Below, piece by piece: positions 47,844 to 58,217 of a stretch of 64,000 bases of DNA (the first letter of the stretch is position 1; every line of letters begins with the position of its first letter). The notes beneath the pieces were generated by a model. The model did no database searches. It saw only the letters and a program-made list of their open reading frames with translations, and was not told the origin of the DNA. The position numbers and the translations under genes are program-made. The DNA lies in contig JANYKR010000039.1 of NCBI GenBank assembly GCA_025358155.1, positions 35,806-99,805 of the forward strand. The letters run 5' to 3'. Source of the DNA: Betaproteobacteria bacterium (lineage in GTDB: Bacteria > Pseudomonadota > Gammaproteobacteria > Burkholderiales > Burkholderiaceae_C).

Positions 47844-48914
47844 TTAGGCCGCCTGCAAGTGGCAGGCCACTGCCCGCCCACCGCCCATGTCCAGCAGGGG
47901 CGGGTCTTCGCTGCGGCACCGGGCGATGGCCAAGGGGCAGCGGGTGTGGAAGCGGCAGCCCGGCGGCGGCTTGAGCGCGCTCGGCACCTCACCCTGCACC
48001 ACGATGCGTTTGCGCGCACGCTCCACCACCGGGTCCGCCACCGGCACCGCCGACAGCAGCGCCTGGGTGTAGGGGTGCAGCGGCTCGCGGTAGAGGTCGT
48101 CGCGGGCGGCGATCTCGACGATGCGGCCCAGGTACATCACCGCCACCCGGTGGCTCAGGTGCCGCACCACCGCCAGATCGTGGGCGATGAACAGGTAGCC
48201 CAGACCGAGGCGCTCTTGCAGCTCCTGCAACACGTTGACCACCTGGGCCTGGATCGACACGTCCAGCGCCGAGACCGGTTCATCGCAGATGATCAGGCTG
48301 GGCTCCAGCGCCAGGGCGCGCGCGATGCCGATGCGTTGGCGTTGGCCGCCCGAGAACTCATGCGGATAGCGGTCGGCCATGTCGGGCAGCAGGCCCACCG
48401 TCTTGAGCAGCGCCGCGATGCGGTCCTGGTACTCGGACTTGTTGCTGGCCATGCCGTGCACTTGCAGCGGCTCACCCACCAGGTTGCGCACCGTCATGCG
48501 CGGATTGAGCGAGCCGTAGGGGTCTTGGTAGACCATTTGCATGCGGCGCCGGAAAGTGCCGGTGCGGGCTTGCTGGGTGCTGATGTCCTCACCCTCGAAG
48601 ACGATGCGCCCGCCGGTCAGCGGCTGCATGCGCAGCACCGCCAGGCCGGTGGTGCTCTTGCCGCAGCCACTCTCGCCCACCAGGCCCAGTGTCTGGCCTG
48701 GCGCCAGGCTGAACGACACCCCGTCCACTGCCTTGACCGCACCGGCCGAGCGCCGCAGCAGCCCGCTGCCCGGCAGCGGAAAGTGCACCTTCAGGTCTTC
48801 AACCCGCAGCAGGTCACCAGCGGGTGGCCGAACGCCAGCAGGCTCAGCGGCGGTTGCAGGGGTGGCGCGGTGGGCGGCCAGGTTGGTGGCCGCCGAGGTT
48901 TCAGACGACAGCAT
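47844..48914 (-). CDS. Dipeptide/oligopeptide ABC transporter ATP-binding protein (DppF/OppF-like)
   Basis: LGLVGESGCGKSTTGLAVLRM..FSGGQRQRIGIARALALEPSLIICDEPVSALDVSIQAQVVN..GCRFHTRCPLA. Confidence 0.94.
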   Translation of the reverse strand: MLSSETSAATNLAAHRATPATAAEPAGVRPPAGDLLRVEDLKVHFPLPGSGLLRRSAGAVKAVDGVSFSLAPGQTLGLVGESGCGKSTTGLAVLRMQPLTGGRIVFEGEDISTQQARTGTFRRRMQMVYQDPYGSLNPRMTVRNLVGEPLQVHGMASNKSEYQDRIAALLKTVGLLPDMADRYPHEFSGGQRQRIGIARALALEPSLIICDEPVSALDVSIQAQVVNVLQELQERLGLGYLFIAHDLAVVRHLSHRVAVMYLGRIVEIAARDDLYREPLHPYTQALLSAVPVADPVVERARKRIVVQGEVPSALKPPPGCRFHTRCPLAIARCRSEDPPLLDMGGGRAVACHLQAA

Positions 48915-49884
48915 GGTGGCAGGCGCTCAGGTGGCCGGGGGCGGCTTCGCGCAGTGGCGGGCGCGTGGTTTGGCAGAGGGCATCAGCACGGCCGCAGCGC
49001 GGCGCAAACGCGCAACCCGGCGGCAAGCGCGCCAGGTCGGGCGGCTGACCGATGATGGGCACCAGGCGTTGGCCGGCGGTGCTGTCGAGCCTGGGGATCG
49101 AGGCCAGCAAACCCTGGGTGTACGGGTGGCGCGGGTGGGCATACAGCTCACCGGCCGGCGCCTGCTCGACGATGCGGCCGCCATACATCACGGCCACATG
49201 GTCGGCGTAGCGCGCCACCACGCCCAGGTCGTGGGTGATCAGGATCAGCGCTGCGCCGGTCTCGTCGGTCAGCGCCTTGAGCAGGTCCAGGATCTGCGCC
49301 TGCACCGTCACGTCCAGCGCGGTGGTGGGCTCGTCGGCAATGATCAGTTTGGGCTGGCAGGCCAGCGCCATGGCAATCATCGTGCGCTGGCGCATGCCGC
49401 CCGAGTACTGGTGCGGCCAGGTGTGCAGCCGGCTGGCCGCGTCGGGGATGCGCACCCGCTCCAACAGGCTGCATGCGGCCTCGTAGGCCCGGGCCCAGGG
49501 CAACTTGCGGTGCACGTTGACCGGCTCGGCGATCTGCAGGCCGACCGTGAGCGACGGGTTGAGCGAGCTCATCGGCTCCTGGAAGATCATCGCGATGCGG
49601 TCACCGCGGATGTCGCGCATCTGCGCCTCGCTCAATTTGAGCAGGTCCTGACCCTCGAACAGCATCTCGCCCGCCGTGATGCGGCCGGGCGGATTCGGGA
49701 TCAGCCGCATCAGCGACATCGCGGTCACGCTCTTGCCCGAACCCGACTCGCCCACGATGGCCAGGGTCTGACCGGCCGCCACGGTGAACGAGACATCATC
49801 GACCGCGGTCAGCTCTCCGCGCTCGGTGCGAAAGCGGGTGGTCAGGCCTTTGACTTCCAGCAGGGGCGGGTTGGCGGGGGGCAT
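48901..49884 (-). CDS. Dipeptide/oligopeptide ABC transporter ATP-binding protein (DppD/OppD-like)
   Basis: [76 protein letters not shown]. Confidence 0.94.
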   Translation of the reverse strand: MPPANPPLLEVKGLTTRFRTERGELTAVDDVSFTVAAGQTLAIVGESGSGKSVTAMSLMRLIPNPPGRITAGEMLFEGQDLLKLSEAQMRDIRGDRIAMIFQEPMSSLNPSLTVGLQIAEPVNVHRKLPWARAYEAACSLLERVRIPDAASRLHTWPHQYSGGMRQRTMIAMALACQPKLIIADEPTTALDVTVQAQILDLLKALTDETGAALILITHDLGVVARYADHVAVMYGGRIVEQAPAGELYAHPRHPYTQGLLASIPRLDSTAGQRLVPIIGQPPDLARLPPGCAFAPRCGRADALCQTTRPPLREAAPGHLSACHHAVV

Positions 49885-49903
49885 GTCGGGTCAGGTTGCG
49901 GCG

Positions 49904-51610
49904 TCAGAAGCCAGCGTTTTTCTTCAGTTCCTGGTCCACCCAGACCCGGGCATGGATGGGCCCGGGGCGGTCGGCGCCGGCGCGCAACTCGCCGCCGTAG
50001 TTTTTGACCCAGGGCCACCAGGCGGTGTAGACATAGGGCACCGGCAAGAAGATGTGCGGCGCCTTGTCCAGGATCTCGCGCACCATCAACTTGACCTTGA
50101 TCTGGCGCACCCGCTCATCGGGCTCGGCATACACCGCGGCCATCTTCTTGTCGAACTCCGGGTCGCTGTGCTGCGACGGGTTCCAGGTCTGCTTGGACAC
50201 GAAGGTCTTGCGCAGCGAGGTGGTGGGGTTGGTCAGCCCGGCCTGCAAAAAGTAACCTGCCGCGTTGGTCTTGGTGGTCATGGCCGACAAATAGCCCGGG
50301 TACTCCAGCACCTGGATCTCCATCTTGACGCCCACCTTGGCCAGGTAGGCGGCAATCTGGGCCAGCAGGTCGTTGTCCAGGCTGGCCGACGAGGTCTGTG
50401 TCTTGAAGCTGAAGCCGGTCGGGTAGCCGGCCTCGGCCAGCAGCGCCTTGGCCTTGACCGGGTTGTAGACGTAGAGCTCCTTGACCGAGTCGGGCATGTC
50501 GGCCAGCGGCTCGAAGTAGCCGAGGTGGTTGGCATGCATCGGAAAGTTGAGCATCTCGGCGTTGCCGCCGTAGTAGGTCTTGATGATCTCGGCCTTGTTG
50601 ACGGCCATGTTCAGTGCCCGGCGTACCCGCACGTCGTCAAACGGCTTCTGGTCCACCCGCAGCGTGATGTAGCTGCCGTTGTTGCTGAGAAACTTGTGCC
50701 ACTGCAGCTTGGGTGCACTTTTTTTCAGCTCGTCCACCGCGCTCCAGCGCACGGATTCCATGATGTCGAGCTTGCCGGTGCGCAACGCGGTGAGCGCGGT
50801 GGATTCGTCCTTGATGTAGCGGTAGGTGATGGTGTCGGCAAACGGCAGCTTGTACTTCTCGCCGGCGATGGTTTCACTGTCCCAGTAGGCGGGATTCCTG
50901 GTGAAGGTCATCGCGTTGCCCTGCACATAGTTTGTCAGTGCGTAGGGGCCCGTGCCGTTGACGTTCTTCCAGTCTTTGCCGCCGGTCTCCATCACCTCTC
51001 TGGGCACGATCGCCGAGTAGTAGCCCCAGCCCCAGCGGTAGTCCCACTCGGCGTTGTAGACCGAAAAGCTCATCACCACCGTGTGCTTGCCAGTGGCTTC
51101 CACCTTGCTGATGTGGTCGAAGTACGTGGGGATCTTCTTGGGGCTCTTGTTCATGCGGTCATAGCTGTAGACCACATCGTCGGCCACCAGCTCGCGCGCA
51201 GGCATCACGCCCGGCTTGGCCGGAAACATCACGCCTTTGCGCAACTGCACCTCCAGCCGCAACGGATTGTCCAGCAGCTTCCAGCTCTCGGCCAGCTCAC
51301 CGCGCAGGGCGTCGGGCGGTATCCAGCCGTCGGTGATGAAGTCGTGCTTGCCGCCGTTGCGCCTGGCCTTGCTCAGGTCGGCGGCAAACAGCTGCTCGTA
51401 GACCAGCCCGGTGTCCTGGTTGAACTTCCAGGCCCAGTCGGCTGAATCGAAGGTGAGCGGCGCAATCGTGTAATAGGCATTGGCAATGCTGAGCGCACCG
51501 CCGTACTGGGGTTTTGCGGACGCCTTGGGCTGGGCCTGGGCAGCGCCGGCCAGGGCCAGGGCCACGGCCAGCGTGGTGAGCGTAGCTGCAACGTTTGCCA
51601 TCGCGGTCAC
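49904..51610 (-). CDS. ABC transporter substrate-binding protein, family 5 (copy 1)
   Basis: DDVVYSYDRMNKSPKKIPTYFDHISKVEATGKHTVV..VRRALNMAVNKAEIIKTYYGGNAEML. Confidence 0.93.
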   Translation of the reverse strand: MTAMANVAATLTTLAVALALAGAAQAQPKASAKPQYGGALSIANAYYTIAPLTFDSADWAWKFNQDTGLVYEQLFAADLSKARRNGGKHDFITDGWIPPDALRGELAESWKLLDNPLRLEVQLRKGVMFPAKPGVMPARELVADDVVYSYDRMNKSPKKIPTYFDHISKVEATGKHTVVMSFSVYNAEWDYRWGWGYYSAIVPREVMETGGKDWKNVNGTGPYALTNYVQGNAMTFTRNPAYWDSETIAGEKYKLPFADTITYRYIKDESTALTALRTGKLDIMESVRWSAVDELKKSAPKLQWHKFLSNNGSYITLRVDQKPFDDVRVRRALNMAVNKAEIIKTYYGGNAEMLNFPMHANHLGYFEPLADMPDSVKELYVYNPVKAKALLAEAGYPTGFSFKTQTSSASLDNDLLAQIAAYLAKVGVKMEIQVLEYPGYLSAMTTKTNAAGYFLQAGLTNPTTSLRKTFVSKQTWNPSQHSDPEFDKKMAAVYAEPDERVRQIKVKLMVREILDKAPHIFLPVPYVYTAWWPWVKNYGGELRAGADRPGPIHARVWVDQELKKNAGF

Positions 51611-51613
51611 CCC

Positions 51614-53365
51614 TCAAAAGCCCATCTTCTTCTTCATGTCCTGGTCCACCCACATGCGGGCGTGGATAGGGTTGGGCCGCTCGGACCCGGCGCGCAACTC
51701 GCCGCCGTAGTTCTTGACCCAAGGCCACCAGGCGGTAAAGCCGTACTGGGTGGGTAGCCAGAGGTAGGGTGCCTTTTCAAGGATCTCGCGGTTCAGCAGC
51801 TTGGCCTTGATCTGGCGTACCCGCTCGTCAGGCTCGGCGTAGATCTCGGCCATCTTCTTGTCGAACTCGGGCTCGCTGAACTGGGACGGGTTCCAGTACT
51901 GGCCCTTCATGAAGTTCTTGCGCAGCGAGGTGGTCGGGTTGGTGGCACCGGCGAACATGTAGTATCCCGGCGCGTTGGTCCTGGTGCCCATGGCCGACAT
52001 GAAGGCCGGGTACTCCAGCACCTGGATCTCCATCTTGACGCCGACCTTGGCCAGGTAGGCCGCCACCATCGCCAGCAGGTCGTTGTCCACACTGGCCGAG
52101 GTGGTCTGGGTCTTGAACGCGAAGCCGCTCGGGTAGCCGGCCTCGGCCAGCAGCGCCTTGGCCTTGGCCGGGTTGTAGACAAACAGCTCCTTGACCGACT
52201 CGGGCATGTCTGAGAGCGGCTCGTAGTAGCCGACCCAGGTCGGGTGCATCGGGAAGGCAAGCATCTCGGCCTGGCCGCCCCAGTAGGTCTTGATGATCTC
52301 GGCCTTGTTGACGGCCATGTTGAGCGCGCGCCGCACCCGCACATCGTCAAACGGCTTGGTGTCGGTGCGCAGCGCGACAAAGTTGCCGCCCATCGCCAGG
52401 TACTTGCTCCACTGCAGTTTGGGCGCGTTTTTCTTGAGCTCGTCGGCCGCGCTCCAGCGCACGGCCTCCAGCACATCTACCTTGCCGGTGCGCAGCGCCG
52501 TCATCATGGTCGCCTCGTCCTTGATGAAGCGGTAGGTGATGCTGTCGGCAAACGGCAGTTTGTAGGGCGTGCCGCCAATCGTCTCGCTGTCCCAGTACTC
52601 CTTGTTCTTGGTAAAGGTCAGCGAGTTGCCTTGCACGTAGTTGCTCAGCAGGAAGGGCCCGGTGCCGTTGGCGTTTTTCCAGTCTTGCGCGCCGGCGGCC
52701 ACCACCTCCTTAGGCATGATGGCCGAGTAGTAGCCCCAGCCAAAGCGGTAGTCGTACTCGGCGTTGTAGTACTTGTAGGTGAAGACGACGGTGTGCTTGC
52801 CGGTGGCCTCGACCTTGTCGACATGGTCAAAGTAGCCGGCAATCTTCTTGGGGCTCTTGACCAGCCGGTCGTAGCTGTAGACCACGTCCTCGGCTGTCAT
52901 TTCACGCGCTGCCATCACGCCGGCCTTGGCCGGAAACATGATGCCCTTGCGCAACTGCACCTCCAGGCGCCACGGGTTCTGCTTGAGCTCCCACTTCTCG
53001 GCCAGCTCGCCGCGGATGCCGTCGGTCGGCAGGTAGGCATCAGACTGGAACGGGTACTTGCCGCCGTTGCGCTTGCTCTTGCTGAGGTCGGCGGCAAACA
53101 ACTGCTCGTAGGTCAGGCCGGTGTCCTGGTTGTGCTTCCAGGGCCAGTCGGCCGCATCAAAGGACAGCGGCGAAACGGTGTAGTAGACGTTGCCGATGCT
53201 CAGCGTGCCGCCGTACTGCGGCTTTTCAGCGGCGGCGGCCGGGGCTGGGGCCGCCTTGGCCGCAGGCGCCTGGGCCAGTGCGGGTGTGGCGGCGAGCCAG
53301 CCTGCCGCGAGCAATGCGGCGAGCAAGGGAGTGGCAGGGTGCGTCGAGGGTGTGAGGCGGGTCAT
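51614..53365 (-). CDS. ABC transporter substrate-binding protein, family 5 (copy 2)
   Basis: EDVVYSYDRLVKSPKKIAGYFDHVDKVEATGKHTVV..VRRALNMAVNKAEIIKTYWGGQAEML. Confidence 0.93.
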   Translation of the reverse strand: MTRLTPSTHPATPLLAALLAAGWLAATPALAQAPAAKAAPAPAAAAEKPQYGGTLSIGNVYYTVSPLSFDAADWPWKHNQDTGLTYEQLFAADLSKSKRNGGKYPFQSDAYLPTDGIRGELAEKWELKQNPWRLEVQLRKGIMFPAKAGVMAAREMTAEDVVYSYDRLVKSPKKIAGYFDHVDKVEATGKHTVVFTYKYYNAEYDYRFGWGYYSAIMPKEVVAAGAQDWKNANGTGPFLLSNYVQGNSLTFTKNKEYWDSETIGGTPYKLPFADSITYRFIKDEATMMTALRTGKVDVLEAVRWSAADELKKNAPKLQWSKYLAMGGNFVALRTDTKPFDDVRVRRALNMAVNKAEIIKTYWGGQAEMLAFPMHPTWVGYYEPLSDMPESVKELFVYNPAKAKALLAEAGYPSGFAFKTQTTSASVDNDLLAMVAAYLAKVGVKMEIQVLEYPAFMSAMGTRTNAPGYYMFAGATNPTTSLRKNFMKGQYWNPSQFSEPEFDKKMAEIYAEPDERVRQIKAKLLNREILEKAPYLWLPTQYGFTAWWPWVKNYGGELRAGSERPNPIHARMWVDQDMKKKMGF

Positions 53366-53442
53366 GGGGTTCCTTCATCGGGCCGCTGGGGCCCCGGGGT
53401 TGGCAACGCAAGCAGGACGGGTGGCGATACCAGAGCCATGGA

Positions 53443-54330
53443 TCAACGTGATCCACGCATGCGCGGATCGAGCAGGTCACGCAGCGCATCACCAAACACA
53501 TTGGTGGCGTAGACCACCACCGTCAGGCACAGGCCGGGCGCCAGGGCCAGCCACGGGCCCTGGAACATGTAGGTGCGGCCACTGCCCGACAGCATCGAAC
53601 CCCAGGTGGGGGCCGGCGGCGGCACGCCCAGACCCAGGAACGACAGGCCCGACTCGGCCAGGATCACCGACCCGACCCGGGTGGTGAACAGCACGATGAT
53701 CGGCGGCAGCACATTGGGCAGCACATGTTTCCAGAGGATGCGCAGCGACGACGCACCGATCGACTGCGCCGCATGCACGTACATGTGCTCGCGAACCGAC
53801 ACCACGGCCGAGCGCACGATGCGTGAGCCGCCGATGCCCAGCAGCAAGCCCAGCGTGCCGATGATCTGCGGCATGCCCGGCCCCAGCACCGAGACCACCA
53901 CGATCAGCACGATCAGGTCCGGAAAGCTCATCCAGGCATCGACCACCCGCTGCACCAGCAGGTCGACCTTGCCGCCAAAGTAGCCGCTGACGATGCCCAC
54001 CGCGGCCGAGATGAACGTGGCCAGTGCGGCGGCGGTGCAGCCGATGATGACCGACAGCTGCGCGCCGTACAGGCAGCGCGACAGCACATCGCGGCCCAGG
54101 TTGTCGGTGCCAAACCAGTGCGCGGCATTGGGCGCCTGCAGCCGGTCGAGCGGCGCGATCTCGTTGAAGTCGTAGGGGCTGATGACATCGGCCAACAGGC
54201 CGCAGACCACAAAAAACAGCAGCATCACGCCGCCCGCCGCACCCAGCGGTTTGTCGCGGAACAAGCGGGTGAAAAAGCCGTTGCCACGCGGCTTGGACGC
54301 GGCAAGCGCGACGGAAATTGGAGCGCTCAT
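53443..54330 (-). CDS. ABC transporter permease (DppC-like)
   Basis: HWFGTDNLGRDVLSRCLYGAQLSVIIG..HVLPNVLPPIIVLFTTRVGSVILAESGLSFLGLGVPPPAPTWGSML. Confidence 0.95.
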   Translation of the reverse strand: MSAPISVALAASKPRGNGFFTRLFRDKPLGAAGGVMLLFFVVCGLLADVISPYDFNEIAPLDRLQAPNAAHWFGTDNLGRDVLSRCLYGAQLSVIIGCTAAALATFISAAVGIVSGYFGGKVDLLVQRVVDAWMSFPDLIVLIVVVSVLGPGMPQIIGTLGLLLGIGGSRIVRSAVVSVREHMYVHAAQSIGASSLRILWKHVLPNVLPPIIVLFTTRVGSVILAESGLSFLGLGVPPPAPTWGSMLSGSGRTYMFQGPWLALAPGLCLTVVVYATNVFGDALRDLLDPRMRGSR

Positions 54331-54385
54331 AGGGGCTTGCTCGATTTCAGTCGCGAGCGCGCCGAGCTCAGGTCGAGGAGCGGAG

Positions 54386-54401
54386 CCGTACACCCGTACG
54401 G
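54386..54401. repeat. Short perfect hairpin in the inter-permease gap
   Basis: CCGTAC-ACCC-GTACGG. Confidence 0.6.
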
Positions 54402-54454
54402 CGAGCACCGCAAGCCCAAGATCGGCGTGCGCAGCAGGAAAGCGGGCAGGCCCA

Positions 54455-55411
54455 TCAACGCATCCTCACCTTGGGGTCCAGAAACCCGTAGCTGAGATCG
54501 ACCAGCAGGTTGATCAGCATCACCGCCACACCCACGATCAAGAACACGCCGGTGATGATCGGGTAGTCGCGCTGTTGCACGGCTTCGAGCAGCAGCAGCC
54601 CCATGCCGGGAATCACGAAGATCTGCTCGATGATCACCGCGCCGCCGATCAGCAGCGGTGCTTGCAGGCCCACCAGCGTGATCACCGGGATCATCGCGTT
54701 GCGCAGCGCATGGCGCACGATCACCAGCCGCTCGTTCAGGCCCTTGGCCCAGGCGGTGCGGATGTAGTCTTGCCGCAGCACCTCCAGCATCATGGTGCGG
54801 GTCATGCGCATGGTCACGGCCGACAGCGCGGCGCCCAGCACGATGCCGGGCAGCAGCATCTGCGACAGGTTGGCCCCGGGGTTCTCAAAAAAGCCGACGT
54901 AATCGACCGACGGCGACCAGCCCCACCAGATCGACGGGAACACCACCACCATCGTGCCCAGCCAAAAGCTCGGCACCGCCAGCAGCAGGATCGAGAAACT
55001 GCGCGCCAGGTAGTCACCGGCGGTGTCTTGCCGCACGGCGGAATAAATGCCGATCGGCAGCGCGATCAGCAGGCCAACCAGCATCGCAATGGCGCCCAGC
55101 TCAAAGGTGACCGGCAAACGCGCCAGCAGGTGCTCGGTCACCGGCGTGCCCTGCCACAGCGATTTGCCGAGGTCGCCGTGCAGCACGATGGCCGAGACCC
55201 AGCGCAGGTACTGCTGCCACATCGGGCGGTCAAAGCCGAGCGCGGCGATCACGTCGTCGCGGCTTTTCTTGTCGGCCGAGACATCGTTCTGGCTCAGCAT
55301 CAGGTCGATCACGTCGCCAGGGATCAGCCGCACGGTGACAAACACGATGATGCTGGCCAGCACCAGCGTGGGCAGCAAGGCCATCAGCCGGCGCAAGATG
55401 TAGGCGCGCAT
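54455..55411 (-). CDS. ABC transporter permease (DppB-like)
   Basis: MRAYILRRLMALLPTLVLASIIVFVTVRLIPGDVIDLML..LNERLVIVRHALRNAMIPVITLVGLQAPLLIGGAVIIEQIF. Confidence 0.95.
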   Translation of the reverse strand: MRAYILRRLMALLPTLVLASIIVFVTVRLIPGDVIDLMLSQNDVSADKKSRDDVIAALGFDRPMWQQYLRWVSAIVLHGDLGKSLWQGTPVTEHLLARLPVTFELGAIAMLVGLLIALPIGIYSAVRQDTAGDYLARSFSILLLAVPSFWLGTMVVVFPSIWWGWSPSVDYVGFFENPGANLSQMLLPGIVLGAALSAVTMRMTRTMMLEVLRQDYIRTAWAKGLNERLVIVRHALRNAMIPVITLVGLQAPLLIGGAVIIEQIFVIPGMGLLLLEAVQQRDYPIITGVFLIVGVAVMLINLLVDLSYGFLDPKVRMR

Positions 55412-55699
55412 CAGGCGGCGGCCCCAGCTGGGGCGGGCCGGCGGCGATGGCTGTCGGGCAGGGGCAGCGGCAAAGCGGCAATCGGGCGCATGGTTCTCCT
55501 GGCGACCAGCGCTGCAGGGCGCCATGTCCAGCGGCGATGATGCGCTGAAATAGAGGCTCAGGTACGCCGTGGTTTTCCCTAGCCGCTGCAGGACTTGTCG
55601 CCTGTGCGGCAGGATTTAGAAAACAGGGTTTGTACCGTCGGGCGGACCGTCTGCTACGCTGGCGGGCTGCACTTGTCGCTTTGCCCACGGACCCCGACC

Positions 55700-57046
55700 A
55701 TGGCCACCCCTGCCCAGAACGCTGCACCCAGAACCGCTGCAAATGCGGCCGAGAACGTGGCCGAGAACGTGGCCGAGAACGTGGCCGAGAACGTGGCCGA
55801 GAACGTGGCCGAGAATGCGCCCGGTATCCCGGCCCGAAGCGAGGCGTCCCAGACCCCGCAAGATGCCACGCCCGAGCTGGCTGCGTTCCGGGAGGAAACC
55901 CGCGCCTGGCTGACCCAGCATTGCCCGGCCGAGATGCGCCGGCCCATGACCAGCGAGGACGATGTCTGCTGGGGCGGGCGCCAGTTCAAGTTCAGCTCCG
56001 CCGCGCAACAGCAATGGTTGCAAACCATGGCTGCACGGGGTTGGACCGTGCCCAGCTGGCCCACCGCCTACGGCGGCGGCGGCTTGAGCGGCGAGCAGGC
56101 CAAGATCCTGGCGCTGGAGATGCGCTCGCTGCAATGCCGTGCACCGCTGCAGAGTTTTGGCATCTGGATGCTGGGCCCGGCGCTGCTGAAATTTGGCAGC
56201 GAGGCGCAAAAGCTTGAACACCTGCCAAAAATTGCCCGGGGCGAGATCCGCTGGTGCCAGGGCTACAGCGAACCCAACGCCGGCTCGGACCTGGCGTCGC
56301 TGGCGACCAAGGCAGAGGACTGCGGCGACCACTTCATCGTCAACGGCCAGAAGATCTGGACGTCTTACGCCGACCAGGCCGACTGGATCTTCTGCCTGGT
56401 GCGCACCGACAGCGCCAAGAAGCACACCGGCATCAGCTTCGTGCTGTTCGACATGGCCTCAGCCGGCGTCAGCACCCGGCCAATTTTGCTGATTTCGGGC
56501 AAGAGCCCATTTTGCGAGACCTTTTTCGACAACGTGCGGGTGGACAAAGCCAACCTGATCGGCCAGCAAGGCGCGGGCTGGGACGTGGCCAAGCATTTGC
56601 TGGCGCACGAGCGCGAGATGATCGGCAGCATCGGCGACCGGGCTGCGGCCAAGCCGCTGGGCCAGCAGGCTGTTGCCGCCATCGGGCTGGACGCCAGCGG
56701 CCGCCTGGCAGACCCGATGCTGCGCGCCCAGATCGCCGAGTTCGAGGCCGACGAGGCGGCTTTCCGGCTGGCGATGGAGCGTGCCGGCGACCTGGGCCGT
56801 GCGCGCCAGGGCCATCCTGCGATGTCGTCGATGCTCAAGTACTACGGTGCCGAACTCAACAAGCGGCGCTGGGAGCTGATGATGGCCGTGGGCGGCGCCA
56901 ACGCGCTGGAGTGGGAGAGTGAGCGCTCCAGGAGCGGCGCTGTAGCGCGCACCTGGCTGCGCACCAAGGCCAACTCGATCGAGGGCGGCACCAGCGAGGT
57001 GCAGCTCAACATCATCGCCAAACGCATCCTTGAGCTGCCGAATTGA
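55700..57046 (+). CDS. Acyl-CoA dehydrogenase
   Basis: RWCQGYSEPNAGSDLASLATKAEDCGDHFIVNGQKIWTSYADQADWIFCLVRTD. Confidence 0.94.
   Translation: MATPAQNAAPRTAANAAENVAENVAENVAENVAENVAENAPGIPARSEASQTPQDATPELAAFREETRAWLTQHCPAEMRRPMTSEDDVCWGGRQFKFSSAAQQQWLQTMAARGWTVPSWPTAYGGGGLSGEQAKILALEMRSLQCRAPLQSFGIWMLGPALLKFGSEAQKLEHLPKIARGEIRWCQGYSEPNAGSDLASLATKAEDCGDHFIVNGQKIWTSYADQADWIFCLVRTDSAKKHTGISFVLFDMASAGVSTRPILLISGKSPFCETFFDNVRVDKANLIGQQGAGWDVAKHLLAHEREMIGSIGDRAAAKPLGQQAVAAIGLDASGRLADPMLRAQIAEFEADEAAFRLAMERAGDLGRARQGHPAMSSMLKYYGAELNKRRWELMMAVGGANALEWESERSRSGAVARTWLRTKANSIEGGTSEVQLNIIAKRILELPN
55754..55813 (+). repeat. Perfect 12-bp tandem repeat AACGTGGCCGAG x5 encoding (NVAE)5
   Basis: Five identical consecutive units, flanked by variant units NAAE and NAPG. 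Confidence 0.97.
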
Positions 57047-57056
57047 CCCACCCACC

Positions 57057-58205
57057 ATGTCCCTGATCCTGAGCGCCGAACAAACCATGCTGCGTGACAG
57101 CGCACGCAGCTTTCTGGCCGAGCAGTCCCCGGTGTCGGCCTTGCGCCAGTTGCGCGACAGCGCGGACGCCACCGGCTTCTCGCGCAGCCTGTGGGCAAAG
57201 TTCGCCGAGATGGGTTTCACCGGCGTGCTGGTGCCCGAGGCGCTGGGCGGGCTGGGGCTGGGTCCCGTCGAATCCGGCGTGGTGATGGCGCAGATCGGCC
57301 GCCAGCTGTGTGCGTCGCCGTTGCTGGCCTCCAGCCTGGTGGCGGTCACGGCGCTGCGCCAGGCCGGCACGCCGGCACAGCAGCAACAGTGGTTGCCGCA
57401 AATGGCCAGTGGCCAAACCATTGCCACACTGGCGGTGGACGAGGGCGCCAAGCACCGGCCGCTCGGTTTTGCCACCACCGCCCGGGTTGACAGCGACGGG
57501 AGCGGCAACGGTGTGGGCTGGCTGCTCGACGGCGCCAAGACCCTGGTGCTCGATGGCCATGTGGCCGACCTGCTGATCGTTGCGGCCACGCTGCCCGATG
57601 GTGGCGTCGGTCTGTTCCTGGTGGCGCCACAAACCGCCGGGGTGCAGATCGAGCGCACGGTGATGGTCGATGCCCACAACGCCGCCCGCGTCACGCTGCA
57701 AGGTGTGCGGCTGAGCGCGGACGCGCGGCTGGGCGGGCCGGACGCCGGCAGTTCTGCCGTGGCCCTCAACGCCGCGCTGGATGTAGGCCGGGCCGGCGCG
57801 GCGGCCGAGCTGCTGGGCCTGGCCGACGAGGTGTTCGACCGCACCGTGCAATACCTCAAGGACCGGCGCCAGTTCGGCAAGGCCATCGGCGAGTTCCAGG
57901 CCCTGCAGCACCGTGCCGCCCACCTCTACACCGAGCTCGAGATCAGCCGCGCCGCGCTACTCAAAGCCGAGCAAGCCCTGGACGCCGACATCCACCGCGC
58001 AGGCGCTGCCGTGGCGGTGGCCAAGGCGCGTGCCGGGCGCACCGCCACCCTGGCGGTGCAGGAAGCGGTGCAGATGCACGGCGGCATGGGCATGACCGAT
58101 GCCTTCGAGATCGGCTTTTTCATGAAGCGAGCCCGGGTGCTGCAGGAGCTGTGGGGCGACACTCACTTTCATCTCGACGCACTGGCCCGTCGCCGAGGTT
58201 ACTGA
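57057..58205 (+). CDS. Acyl-CoA dehydrogenase family protein
   Basis: LSAEQTMLRDSARSFLAEQSPV..FDRTVQYLKDRRQFGKAIGEFQALQHRAAHLYTELE..VQMHGGMGMTDAFEIGFFMKRA. Confidence 0.93.
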   Translation: MSLILSAEQTMLRDSARSFLAEQSPVSALRQLRDSADATGFSRSLWAKFAEMGFTGVLVPEALGGLGLGPVESGVVMAQIGRQLCASPLLASSLVAVTALRQAGTPAQQQQWLPQMASGQTIATLAVDEGAKHRPLGFATTARVDSDGSGNGVGWLLDGAKTLVLDGHVADLLIVAATLPDGGVGLFLVAPQTAGVQIERTVMVDAHNAARVTLQGVRLSADARLGGPDAGSSAVALNAALDVGRAGAAAELLGLADEVFDRTVQYLKDRRQFGKAIGEFQALQHRAAHLYTELEISRAALLKAEQALDADIHRAGAAVAVAKARAGRTATLAVQEAVQMHGGMGMTDAFEIGFFMKRARVLQELWGDTHFHLDALARRRGY

Positions 58206-58217
58206 GCCACCGGCCTG

